Shown: piece after piece, positions 1-6,444 of the stretch
Layout: each line of letters opens with the position of its first letter
Position numbering within the stretch: position 1 is the first letter of the stretch
Assembly (NCBI GenBank): GCA_036558265.1
Contig: DATBFY010000205.1
Location: 1 to 7,943, forward strand
Direction of reading: 5' to 3'
Length of the DNA stretch: 7,943 nucleotides
Source: RYN-433 sp036558265
GTDB taxonomy: Bacteria > Planctomycetota > Phycisphaerae > Tepidisphaerales > Tepidisphaeraceae
Made by a program: the position numbers and the translations under genes
The notes under the pieces: model-generated
Databases searched by the model: none
Told to the model about the DNA's origin: nothing
Seen by the model: only the letters and a program-made list of their open reading frames with translations

Positions 1-47
1 GATTTGGTGGCCTTTTTGTTTGGCGATTGCGCGTGTTGTACACGGCG

Positions 48-78
48 CTGAAACCCCGCATGAACATGCGGGCTTCAG
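48..78. repeat. Imperfect inverted repeat (hairpin) in the nusA leader
   Basis: The core CCCGCATG (55-62) pairs perfectly with CATGCGGG (65-72). An outer CTGAA (48-52) pairs with TTCAG (74-78), with a small internal bulge at 53-54/73. There is no T-tract, so it does not look like an intrinsic terminator. It lies about 50 bases upstream of nusA and could fold in the mRNA leader or be a dispersed palindromic repeat. The rest of 1-126 holds no recognisable gene end. A direct repeat CTGAATAC at 98-105 and 110-117 lies just before the nusA ribosome binding site. Confidence 0.7.
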
Positions 79-126
79 TCCGAAATATGCAGGACATCTG
101 AATACACAACTGAATACGAGGAACGC

Positions 127-1722
127 ATGCCGAATCCGGAACTGCTGCGAATCGTGGACGGGATCGCCCGCGACAAGAACATCGAACGAGAACAGGTCTA
201 TACCGACGTCGAACAGGCGATCGCCTCTGCCCTGCGCAAGCAATTCAATACCGAAGACACCAGCGAGTTCTCCGTCACCCTCGAACGCGGCAGCGGCGAC
301 ATCACCGTCAGCCGCGGCGGCGATCAGATCCCGCTCTCGGCCCTGGGGCGCATCGCCGCCCAGACCGCCAAGCAGGTCATGATCCAGCTCATCCGCCAGG
401 ACGAGCGCGGCAGCATTTACGAGGAGTTCAAGGACCGCGTCGGCACGATCGTCACCGGCACCATCGCCCGCTTCGAGGGCGGCACCATGATTGTGAATCT
501 GGGCCGAGTCGAGGGCATCATGCCCCGCAGTGAGCAGATCCCCGGCGAGCAGCACCAGCAGGGCGAGCGCATCCAGGCCCTGATCCTCGAAGTCCGCGAT
601 ACCCCCGCAGCCGTAAAAATCATCCTCTCCCGAAGCCACCCCGAACTCATCCGCCGCCTCTTCGAGCGGGAGGTGCCAGAGGTGGGCGAGCGAACGATCG
701 AGATCAAGGCTTTAGCTCGCGAACCCGGCCACCGGACGAAAATTGCCGTCTCGTCGATTGATAGCAAGGTGGACGCGGTCGGTGCCTGCGTCGGTGTCCG
801 GGGAAGCCGCATCAAGAATATCGTGGATGAGCTCGGTGGCGAGAAAATCGACATCGTGCGCTGGAATGAATCGTCGCAGATCCTGATCCAGAATGCACTT
901 AAGCCAGCCGAAGTGGCCGAAGTCAGTCTCTGCTTCGAACTCGGGCGAGCGACGGTCGTCGTAAACGAAGATCAGCTAAGCCTGGCCATCGGCAAGCGTG
1001 GGCAGAATGTGCGCCTCGCCGCACGCCTGACCGGCTGGGACGTGGACATCCTGACACCCCAGGAGTTCCAGAACGGCGTCCAACGACTCGATGCGACCCT
1101 GAAGGGCATCGAAGGCTTCCCCGCCGACCAGATCGACCGGGTGATCGCCCTGGGCCTGATCGACGTCCGCGACATCGAAGAAGTCGGCACCGGCCCGCTG
1201 ATGGAAGAACTGGGCATCCCGGAAGAGGTGGCCCAGAGGGCGGTAGACCGGTGCGGGGAGGAGGCAAAGGTCGTCGCCGTCGAACAGGAAAAGAAAAAAG
1301 CCGACGCCGCCAGCGCCAAGGCGGTGGGGGGTGCGCCGGATCTGGCGGCACTCATGGGTCTCAAGGGGGTGGATGGGGTGGCCGGTCAGCCGGCGCCGCC
1401 TCATGCCATTCAGGAAGCCGGCAATGGACAAGGCGTGGCGGTCGAGGCTGGTACCGAGGGCGAAGGTGCCGAAGGGGACAACGGCGACAAGCTCCCCGGC
1501 GCCTTCGAGACGGCCGAGGGCGGTGCGCCCGAAGTGACCGTCCACAAGGAAGCGGCGCTGGCGAGCAGCGCCGAGCTATCGCCTGAGGAGCAGGCCGTCA
1601 ACCTCGCCACGAGCGAGCCGGACGCCGGCCGGCAGACGGTCGAGTCCGAAGACGACGACGCGGCCGCATTGGCGGAAGGCCGCATTGAGCCCCCGGTCAC
1701 CGGGCGGGAGGAACCGGCATAA
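127..1722 (+). CDS. nusA: Transcription termination/antitermination factor NusA
   Basis: NusA binds RNA polymerase and nascent RNA and modulates pausing, termination and antitermination in the cytoplasm. Domains along the 531 residues: N-terminal RNAP-binding domain about 1-100; S1 domain about 104-165; KH1 about 170-265 with the GxxG loop GVRG at 223-226 and the family signature VGACVGVRG; KH2 about 275-310 with GKRG at 289-292 followed by QNVRLAARLTGWDV; a helix-hairpin-helix/AR-like segment about 326-385; then a Gly/Ala/Glu-rich acidic tail, 395-531, with no recognisable fold. Against E. coli NusA the N-terminal domain is about 30 residues shorter before the AAQTAKQV motif; from memory this also occurs in planctomycete NusA. 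The ATG at 127 is preceded by GAGG (118-121) at a 5-base spacing. It heads the cluster with infB, ylxP and rbfA; no rimP is visible upstream. Confidence 0.97.
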   Translation: MPNPELLRIVDGIARDKNIEREQVYTDVEQAIASALRKQFNTEDTSEFSVTLERGSGDITVSRGGDQIPLSALGRIAAQTAKQVMIQLIRQDERGSIYEEFKDRVGTIVTGTIARFEGGTMIVNLGRVEGIMPRSEQIPGEQHQQGERIQALILEVRDTPAAVKIILSRSHPELIRRLFEREVPEVGERTIEIKALAREPGHRTKIAVSSIDSKVDAVGACVGVRGSRIKNIVDELGGEKIDIVRWNESSQILIQNALKPAEVAEVSLCFELGRATVVVNEDQLSLAIGKRGQNVRLAARLTGWDVDILTPQEFQNGVQRLDATLKGIEGFPADQIDRVIALGLIDVRDIEEVGTGPLMEELGIPEEVAQRAVDRCGEEAKVVAVEQEKKKADAASAKAVGGAPDLAALMGLKGVDGVAGQPAPPHAIQEAGNGQGVAVEAGTEGEGAEGDNGDKLPGAFETAEGGAPEVTVHKEAALASSAELSPEEQAVNLATSEPDAGRQTVESEDDDAAALAEGRIEPPVTGREEPA

Positions 1723-1724
1723 TT

Positions 1725-1747
1725 CCGATGGAATCGGTGTTTTCTTT
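1725..1747 (+). terminator. Possible weak intrinsic terminator after nusA
   Basis: CCGAT (1725-1729) and ATCGG (1733-1737) form a 5-bp stem with a 3-base loop, followed after two bases by the T-rich run TTTTCTTT (1740-1747). It starts two bases after the nusA stop. The stem is short and competes with an overlapping ATTCC/GGAAT pairing at 1722-1734, so termination would be partial at best. A partial terminator here could tune nusA relative to infB, which is inference. Confidence 0.4.
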
Positions 1748-1884
1748 GAGTTGTCGGCTAACACAACGAGCCGGTGGTGTCTTGTGAACGTATTACTGGT
1801 CAGTTCGTAATCGGTGCGCGGGATTGGTTTGCGTGACGCGACGAGATGCCGCGCGGGCCGATCCGTTTGACGGTGCTGTTTATT
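1748..1884. other. nusA-infB spacer with a faint inverted repeat
   Basis: No gene is supported here. ylxR and ylxQ, which sit at this point in Bacillus, are absent. The only structure seen is ATTAC (1792-1796) facing GTAAT (1807-1811), with ACTG-GT-CAGT inside the loop. It loosely resembles the GTAACTGGTAATTCG stretch after rbfA (5747-5761). TTGTGA at 1782-1787 could be a -35 element, but no convincing -10 follows at the right distance. An upstream in-frame TTG at 1824 would extend infB by 24 residues into this spacer; it lacks a convincing ribosome binding site and the added residues do not look like IF-2. Confidence 0.35.
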
Positions 1885-1890
1885 GGGAGA
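1885..1890 (+). promoter_or_regulatory. Shine-Dalgarno site that fixes the infB start
   Basis: GGGAGA lies five bases before the TTG at 1896. It supports that rare start codon over the upstream TTG at 1824, and it is one of only three clear Shine-Dalgarno sites in the window. Confidence 0.75.
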
Positions 1891-1895
1891 CTGTT

Positions 1896-4859
1896 TTGGC
1901 TAAAGCTACGAAGAGCGGCGTTCGCGTGAATGCCCTTGCCAAGGAACTCGAGATCGAGAGCAAGGTCATCCTCGCCAAGCTCAAGGACGAAGGCCTCGAC
2001 TGGGCGCACAATCACATGTCGACGCTGACCTATGGTCAGGCGGAGACGGTGAAGCAGTGGTACCGCGAGGGCCAGCTCGGGAGCGGCAAGTCGGCCGAGG
2101 GCGAGGGGGAGGGGGGCGCCGAATCCGCGCCCGCGGAAGCGGCGCACGAGGCGCCGGCGAGGGCGAAGCCGGCGCGCAAGAGCTCGAAGAAGAAGGGCGC
2201 CGAGGAGTCGACCGCCACCGGCGGTGAGACGAGCACCGCCGTCGCCGACGCCCCACCGCCGCACGCCGCGCCCGGTGAAGAGCTGGGAACGGACGAATCG
2301 GTCGTCGTTGCCGAACAGCGCGCGCCGGCGTCGGGCGCGGAGCCTGTCGAGCACCCTGTCGTCCCGGCGGCACCGGTGGAACAACCGTCTGTGGCACCTG
2401 CGGTGCCGGCCCGTCCCGCGGAGACCCCCCGGGTCGCGGCCGAAGCGCCCGCCGCCCCGCCGCAGCCCCCGGCGACCGGTGGTGGAGGCTCGGCGCCCGT
2501 CGCTCCGGCTCCGCCGGCCGTCCCGTCCAGGCCCACGGCTCCCGGGACGTCGCGACCGGCGATCGGTCCGGACGGGTTGCGGCAGCCGATCGTCCGCCAG
2601 ACGGTCACGCTCGCGGATCGCAAACCGCAGCCGCCGGTGGCGCGTCCGGCGGCGTTCGTGCCGCGTCCGGCGCAGATCCAGGGCCCGCGCGTGGTGCGCG
2701 AGGAGAAGCCGGACATCGTGCCGGCGCCGCGGCGCGGTCCGCGGCCGGGGGAGGGGAGCAGCGGCCCGTCGTTCGTCACGGCGCGTCCACAGGGCGGCCG
2801 GGGCGTCAAGCGGGCCGAAGACGAGGAGGAGGAGAAGAAAAAGAAGGGCAGCTCGTCGCTGTCGACGCGGCGGCGCGGCGCCGACGGGCGGCGCGGGGAG
2901 GCGGACGAGAAGCTGCGCGAGTTCACCGAGGCCGACCTCATCGAGCGCCAGGAGCGCCTGCACAACGCGGGCGCGTCGCGCCAGGCGTTCGACCGGCACC
3001 TGACCAAGGTCGGTCAGCGCGGCATGCACCCGCTGGCGAAGAGCGCCCAGGACAAGGGCGAGCCGGTCGAGGTGGAAGAGCCGATCACGGTCCGCTCGTT
3101 GTCGGCGGCGATGGGCGTGAAGGTCAACGAGATCCTCGGCAAGCTGATGCGGCAGGGGATCATGACGAACATCAACGCGGCGCTGGACTTCGAGGTGGCG
3201 CAGACGCTGGCGCTGGATTACGGCATCGAGCTCAAGATCCAGCGCGAGTCCTCGCTGGAGGAGGAGCTCGAGCAGGAATTCGCCGAGCGCGAGGTGGATC
3301 CGGCGAACGTGCGTCCAAGGCCGCCGGTCGTCACGATCCTGGGCCACGTCGACCACGGCAAGACGAGCCTCCTGGACAAGATCCGCAGCGCGAACGTCGC
3401 CGCGGGCGAGGCCGGCGGCATCACGCAGCACATCGCGGCGTGGATGGTGACGCTGGGCGAGGGGGAGAAGCAGAAGCGCGTGACGTTCATCGACACGCCC
3501 GGCCACCAGGCGTTCACGGGCATGCGGGCGCGCGGCGCGAACATGACCGACGTGGTCGTGCTGGTCGTGTCGGCGGCGGAGGGCGTGCAGCCCCAGACGA
3601 TCGAGTCGATCAACCACGCGAAGGCGGCCGAGGTGCCGATCGTGGTGGCGATGAACAAGATCGACCGCCCGGACGCCAACGAGCAACAGGTGCTCGGGCA
3701 ACTGGCGGCCAACGGCCTGAACCCGGTGGAATGGGGCGGCGACACCGAGGTGGTGCGCACCAGCGCCCTGACCGGGCGCGGCATCCCCGAGCTGATCGAG
3801 ATCCTCGACCTGCAGTCGGAACTGATGGAGCTCAAGGCCGATCCGACGGCGCCGGCTCAGGGCACGGTGATCGAGTCGGCGATGGATCCGGGCCTGGGCG
3901 CCGCCGCCACGGTGCTGGTGCAGAACGGCACGCTCAAGGTGGGCGACGTCCTGCTGTGCGGCAATGCCTACGGCCGCATCCGCAACCTCCTGAACGACAA
4001 GGGTCAGATGATCAACGAGGCGGGCCCGAGCACGCCGGTGATCGTCGCGGGGCTGAACGAACTGCCCTCGTCGGGTGACAAGTTCTTCGTGGTGGACCAC
4101 ATCGACCTGGCGCGGACGATCGCCCAGGATCGGGCCAACCGCAACCGCGAGCTGCAGCTCGCGCAGCAGAACCGCGTGACCGGCGCGAACCTGCTCTCGA
4201 CGCTGGCGGCGCAGAGCTCGGTGAGCACGATCAACCTGATCATCAAGGCGGACGTGCAGGGCTCGCTGGAGACGCTGGTCAACACGGTCACCGGGCAGAA
4301 CACCGAAGAGGTGAAGGTGCGCGTGATCCACAACGGCGTCGGGGCGATCAGCGAGAGCGACGTGCAGCTCGCGATGGCGACCAAGGCCAAGCCGACCGAC
4401 AACCGCGTGGCGATCATCGGCTTCCACGTCGTCCCCGACGACGCCGCCCGGGCGCTGGCGGAGCAGAACCACGTCGACGTGAAGACCTACCGGGTGATCT
4501 ACGAGATCTTCGACGACCTGAAGAAGTCGCTGTCGGGGATGCTTGCCCCGGAGATCCGCGAGAAGCTGCACGGGCACGCCGAGGTGCGGCAGGTGTTCAA
4601 GGTGTCCAAGCTGGGCAACATCGCCGGTTGCATGGTGACCGACGGTCACATCCAGCGGGGCAGCCGGATCCGCCTGATCCGGGACGGCAAGATCATCACC
4701 GAGAACCTGTCGATCGACACCCTGCGGCGCGTGAAGGACGACGTGAAGGAGGTCAAGGCCGGGTTCGAGTGCGGCATCAAGCTCCAGGGCTACGACGATA
4801 TCAAGGTCGGCGACCGCTTTGAGGCGTACGTGCAGGAGAAGTTCGAGCGGACGTTGTAA
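1896..4859 (+). CDS. infB: Translation initiation factor IF-2
   Basis: This GTPase places initiator fMet-tRNA on the 30S subunit and promotes 50S joining. With the TTG start at 1896 the product is 987 residues, long for the family (E. coli 890). Residues about 1-50 (AKATKSGVRVNALAKELEIES) are a first IF2_N-type domain and about 393-446 a second. Between them is a roughly 340-residue linker rich in Pro, Ala, Glu and Arg, probably disordered, with an acidic then basic patch at 2821-2900. The G domain is complete: G1 GHVDHGKT 483-490, G2 GGITQHI 507-513, G3 DTPGH 533-537, G4 NKID 587-590, G5 SALTG 623-627. Domains II and III follow, and the C-terminal fMet-tRNA-binding domain contains KVSKLGNIAGCMVTDG near the end. 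The start is preceded by GGGAGA at a good spacing, and the residues after it match IF-2 N-termini. A hairpin of 7-bp repeats begins five bases after the stop codon. Confidence 0.97.
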   Translation: MAKATKSGVRVNALAKELEIESKVILAKLKDEGLDWAHNHMSTLTYGQAETVKQWYREGQLGSGKSAEGEGEGGAESAPAEAAHEAPARAKPARKSSKKKGAEESTATGGETSTAVADAPPPHAAPGEELGTDESVVVAEQRAPASGAEPVEHPVVPAAPVEQPSVAPAVPARPAETPRVAAEAPAAPPQPPATGGGGSAPVAPAPPAVPSRPTAPGTSRPAIGPDGLRQPIVRQTVTLADRKPQPPVARPAAFVPRPAQIQGPRVVREEKPDIVPAPRRGPRPGEGSSGPSFVTARPQGGRGVKRAEDEEEEKKKKGSSSLSTRRRGADGRRGEADEKLREFTEADLIERQERLHNAGASRQAFDRHLTKVGQRGMHPLAKSAQDKGEPVEVEEPITVRSLSAAMGVKVNEILGKLMRQGIMTNINAALDFEVAQTLALDYGIELKIQRESSLEEELEQEFAEREVDPANVRPRPPVVTILGHVDHGKTSLLDKIRSANVAAGEAGGITQHIAAWMVTLGEGEKQKRVTFIDTPGHQAFTGMRARGANMTDVVVLVVSAAEGVQPQTIESINHAKAAEVPIVVAMNKIDRPDANEQQVLGQLAANGLNPVEWGGDTEVVRTSALTGRGIPELIEILDLQSELMELKADPTAPAQGTVIESAMDPGLGAAATVLVQNGTLKVGDVLLCGNAYGRIRNLLNDKGQMINEAGPSTPVIVAGLNELPSSGDKFFVVDHIDLARTIAQDRANRNRELQLAQQNRVTGANLLSTLAAQSSVSTINLIIKADVQGSLETLVNTVTGQNTEEVKVRVIHNGVGAISESDVQLAMATKAKPTDNRVAIIGFHVVPDDAARALAEQNHVDVKTYRVIYEIFDDLKKSLSGMLAPEIREKLHGHAEVRQVFKVSKLGNIAGCMVTDGHIQRGSRIRLIRDGKIITENLSIDTLRRVKDDVKEVKAGFECGIKLQGYDDIKVGDRFEAYVQEKFERTL

Positions 4860-4863
4860 GAGA

Positions 4864-4933
4864 GGGTTCAGGGGTCAGGATTCAGGGTTCAGCGAAGCTG
4901 GTTCCTGAACCCTGAACCCCATACCCTGAACCC
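4864..4933. repeat. Inverted array of 7-bp repeats (GGGTTCA / TGAACCC)
   Basis: The left arm is four tandem heptamers: GGGTTCA 4864-4870, GGGGTCA 4871-4877, GGATTCA 4878-4884, GGGTTCA 4885-4891. The right arm is four inverted heptamers: TGAACCC 4906-4912, TGAACCC 4913-4919, CATACCC 4920-4926, TGAACCC 4927-4933. The arms give a perfect 12-bp inner stem (4881-4892 with 4905-4916) and a perfect 10-bp outer stem (4864-4873 with 4924-4933), separated by 7-base internal loops. It fills nearly the whole infB-ylxP gap and ends three bases before the ylxP ATG, taking the place of a Shine-Dalgarno site. There is no T-tract, so it is not a classical terminator. Confidence 0.9.
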
Positions 4934-4936
4934 CAC

Positions 4937-5218
4937 ATGACCGTCGGCGTTCTCCAGCTCGAACTCTCGATCGCCGACGCCATGAGCCTCAAGGACAAGC
5001 GGCGGGTGATCCTGAGCCTCAAGGACCGGATCAGCCATGGCCACAACGTCTCGATCGCCGAGGTCGGCGCGCTCGACGAGCACCGCCGGAGCATCCTGGG
5101 CGTCGCGATGGTGTCCAACGACGCCCGCTACGTCGAAGGGGCGCTGAGCAAGCTGGTGGATTTCGTCAGGTCGGTGCCGCAGGTGTCGTTGATCGATTAT
5201 CAGATTGAATTGCTGTGA
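4937..5218 (+). CDS. ylxP: DUF503 family protein, YlxP-like
   Basis: A 93-residue cytoplasmic protein whose N-terminus MTVGVLQLELSIADAMSLKDKRR, with the later VSIAEVG and VAMVSND segments, matches the DUF503/YlxP family in sequence and length. No signal peptide or membrane segment is present. The biochemical role is not firmly established; the gene commonly sits between infB and rbfA, as in the Bacillus nusA-infB operon, and a link to ribosome assembly is inferred from that. The position here is the same, which strengthens the call. The ATG directly follows the heptamer array and has no Shine-Dalgarno sequence, so initiation probably relies on coupling, an unstructured start or a non-canonical route. 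A second array starts seven bases after the stop. Confidence 0.87.
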   Translation: MTVGVLQLELSIADAMSLKDKRRVILSLKDRISHGHNVSIAEVGALDEHRRSILGVAMVSNDARYVEGALSKLVDFVRSVPQVSLIDYQIELL

Positions 5219-5224
5219 ACCGAA

Positions 5225-5302
5225 ACGTGAACACATGAAACATGAAACATGAAGATCACCGCTGGCCGTGCTCTTCATGTTTCACGTCTTCATGTTTCAG
5301 TC
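5225..5302. repeat. Inverted array of 7-bp repeats (ACATGAA / TTCATGT)
   Basis: The left arm is ACGTGAA 5225-5231, one extra base, then ACATGAA three times (5233-5239, 5240-5246, 5247-5253). The right arm is TTCATGT 5274-5280, TTCACGT 5281-5287, one extra base, TTCATGT 5289-5295, and a degenerate TTCAGTC 5296-5302. GAAACATGAAGA (5244-5255) and TCTTCATGTTTC (5272-5283) give a perfect 12-bp stem around a 16-base loop. The design (four plus four heptamers, TGAA/TTCA core) is that of the array before ylxP, but the other three bases of the unit differ. It fills the ylxP-rbfA gap and ends six bases before the rbfA ATG. Confidence 0.88.
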
Positions 5303-5308
5303 TTCCCC

Positions 5309-5728
5309 ATGTCCCGACGAACCGAACGAGTCGCGAGCACGATCCAGCAGGAGCTGGCGCAGATCATCATGCGCGAGCTGAACGACCCGCGCCTGACGGG
5401 GATGCCGAGCATCACCCGCGTGAAGGTCAGCGACGACCTGTCGGTCGCCGATGTCTTCGTGACGGTCATGGGGACGCCGGGCCAGCAGACCGCCGCGCTC
5501 AACGCGCTCAAGCACTCTGCCGGATTGATGCGCGGCAAGCTGACCAAGCAGATGACGCTCCGCATCGCGCCGTTCCTCAAGTTCCACCTGGACGAGGACC
5601 TGAAGCGTGAGCTGGCGCTCCAGGAGCTGCTTCAGAAGGTTCACGACGAGAACGAGGAGTTGGATCGCAAGCGGGCCGCGGAAGCGGGGACCGCCAATCC
5701 GGATGACAACGCGAACCAGGAGAGCTGA
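5309..5728 (+). CDS. rbfA: 30S ribosome-binding factor RbfA
   Basis: RbfA is a small KH-fold protein that binds the immature 30S subunit and helps 16S rRNA 5'-end maturation; it is also needed for cold adaptation in E. coli. The 139-residue product shows the family pattern throughout: RRTERVASTIQQELAQII at 3-20, NDPRL at 25-29, VKVSDDLSVADVFVTV at 38-53, then LRIAPFLKFHLDED near 84-97. A charged Glu/Lys/Asn-rich tail of about 30 residues follows. The ATG at 5309 was chosen because MSRRTERV matches RbfA N-termini. An in-frame ATG at 5249 would add 20 residues encoded by the repeat array (MKITAGRALHVSRLHVSVFP), which have no place in the family. No Shine-Dalgarno site precedes either start. truB, the frequent downstream partner, is not present. 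Confidence 0.93.
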   Translation: MSRRTERVASTIQQELAQIIMRELNDPRLTGMPSITRVKVSDDLSVADVFVTVMGTPGQQTAALNALKHSAGLMRGKLTKQMTLRIAPFLKFHLDEDLKRELALQELLQKVHDENEELDRKRAAEAGTANPDDNANQES

Positions 5729-5732
5729 GAGG

Positions 5733-5794
5733 GGAACCGGTCGTTTGTAACTGGTAATTCGCCAAGGCGACGCATCGCCGAAATGACCGATTCC
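5733..5794. repeat. Long imperfect inverted repeat after rbfA
   Basis: GGAACCGGTCGTTT (5733-5746) faces AAATGACCGATTCC (5781-5794): 13 of 14 positions pair, counting one G-T wobble, with a single C/A mismatch. Inside are two competing small hairpins: GGCGA (5766-5770) can pair with TCGCC at 5775-5779, or with the TCGCC just before it (5760-5764). The segment GTAACTGGTAATTC (5747-5760) reads as two related 7-mers. The element spans most of the rbfA-HhH gap and ends 11 bases before the next ATG. It has no T-tract. Confidence 0.72.
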
Positions 5795-5805
5795 AAATTA
5801 TCCCT

Positions 5806-6444
5806 ATGAAAAGCGCCACCAAACACGCCGAGGAATTGCGATCGCTCTTCAAGCGTCTGCTCAAGGAGCACAAGCCCGCAGCCAAGGAACGGCAGGAGCC
5901 GCTCAAGGCCCTGGTCCGCGCCGCGATGTCCTTCGACGTTGCCGACGGCCGCGCCGACGACGCGATGAAGGCGATCGACAAGGAATTCGTGGACCTCAAC
6001 GAGCTTCGCGTCGCCACGGACCTTGAGATCCAGGAACTGCTGGGGGTGCGTTACCCGCAGATCGAGCGGCGCGTGGCCATGATCACGCTGGCGCTCAACG
6101 CGATCTTCGAGAAGGAGCACACGCTCAACCTGGAGCGCTTGACGACGATCAGCAAGCGCGACGCGCGGCAGTTCCTCCGCGACCTTCCCGAGATGCACCC
6201 GTTCGTCGAGGCGTACGTGATGCTCTACGCGTTCGACGGGCACACGATCCCGGTGGACGAGCAGACCGTCGAGTACCTCAAGGAGGAGGAGATCCTCGAA
6301 CCCGAGACGACCCTGGACGAGGCGCAGCGGTTCCTCGAGCACCACGTGAAGGCCGAGGAATGCCACGAGTTCCACACCGCGTTCCGCGCCGCCGCCCAGG
6401 CCGCCGGCGACGACGCGAAGAAGAAGAAAAGGGCCAAAGCGTAG
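5806..6444 (+). CDS. Degenerate endonuclease III-like HhH-GPD family protein
   Basis: This 212-residue soluble protein is not a named gene that I recognise. Aligned by eye to the HhH-GPD DNA glycosylase core, residues about 30-195 follow the fold order without large gaps. LKALVRAAMSFDVAD (33-47) fits the LLSAQATD helix region. LPEMHPFVEA (127-136) fits the hairpin LPGVGRKTAN. FDGHTIPVDEQ (143-153) fits the FGWPTIAVDTH strand, so D151 falls on the catalytic Asp. ECHEFHTAFR (186-195) fits the helix after it. Both hairpin glycines and the lyase lysine are lost (E129, H131, F133), and the C-terminal 4Fe-4S cysteine cluster is replaced by a Lys-rich tail ending at 212; C187 is the only cysteine. 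A non-catalytic DNA-binding protein is plausible; a divergent monofunctional glycosylase is not excluded. There is no Shine-Dalgarno site, and its stop codon lies inside the next repeat. Confidence 0.72.
   Translation: MKSATKHAEELRSLFKRLLKEHKPAAKERQEPLKALVRAAMSFDVADGRADDAMKAIDKEFVDLNELRVATDLEIQELLGVRYPQIERRVAMITLALNAIFEKEHTLNLERLTTISKRDARQFLRDLPEMHPFVEAYVMLYAFDGHTIPVDEQTVEYLKEEEILEPETTLDEAQRFLEHHVKAEECHEFHTAFRAAAQAAGDDAKKKKRAKA

Noticed and set aside
20..382. An overlapping plus-strand frame at the nusA start
   Set aside because: It runs through the leader hairpin and the nusA N-terminal coding region in another frame, with a Ser/Pro/Arg-rich product typical of a shadow.
1824..1895. An upstream TTG start adding 24 residues to IF-2
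   Set aside because: The extension does not resemble IF-2 N-termini, and the TTG at 1896 has a strong, well-spaced Shine-Dalgarno site.
1800..4649. A 949-codon open frame on the minus strand across infB
   Set aside because: It is the mirror of a GC-rich gene: its product is dominated by Arg, His, Leu and Asp runs with no recognisable domain, while the plus strand encodes complete IF-2.
4864..4933. Telomere-like or CRISPR-like interpretation of the GGGTTCA repeats
   Set aside because: The units are 7 bp, contiguous and inverted in two arms, without unique spacers, and they lie inside an operon.
4864..5302. Intrinsic terminators at the ylxP-flanking hairpins
   Set aside because: Neither stem is followed by a T-tract, and both lie between genes of a usually co-transcribed cluster.
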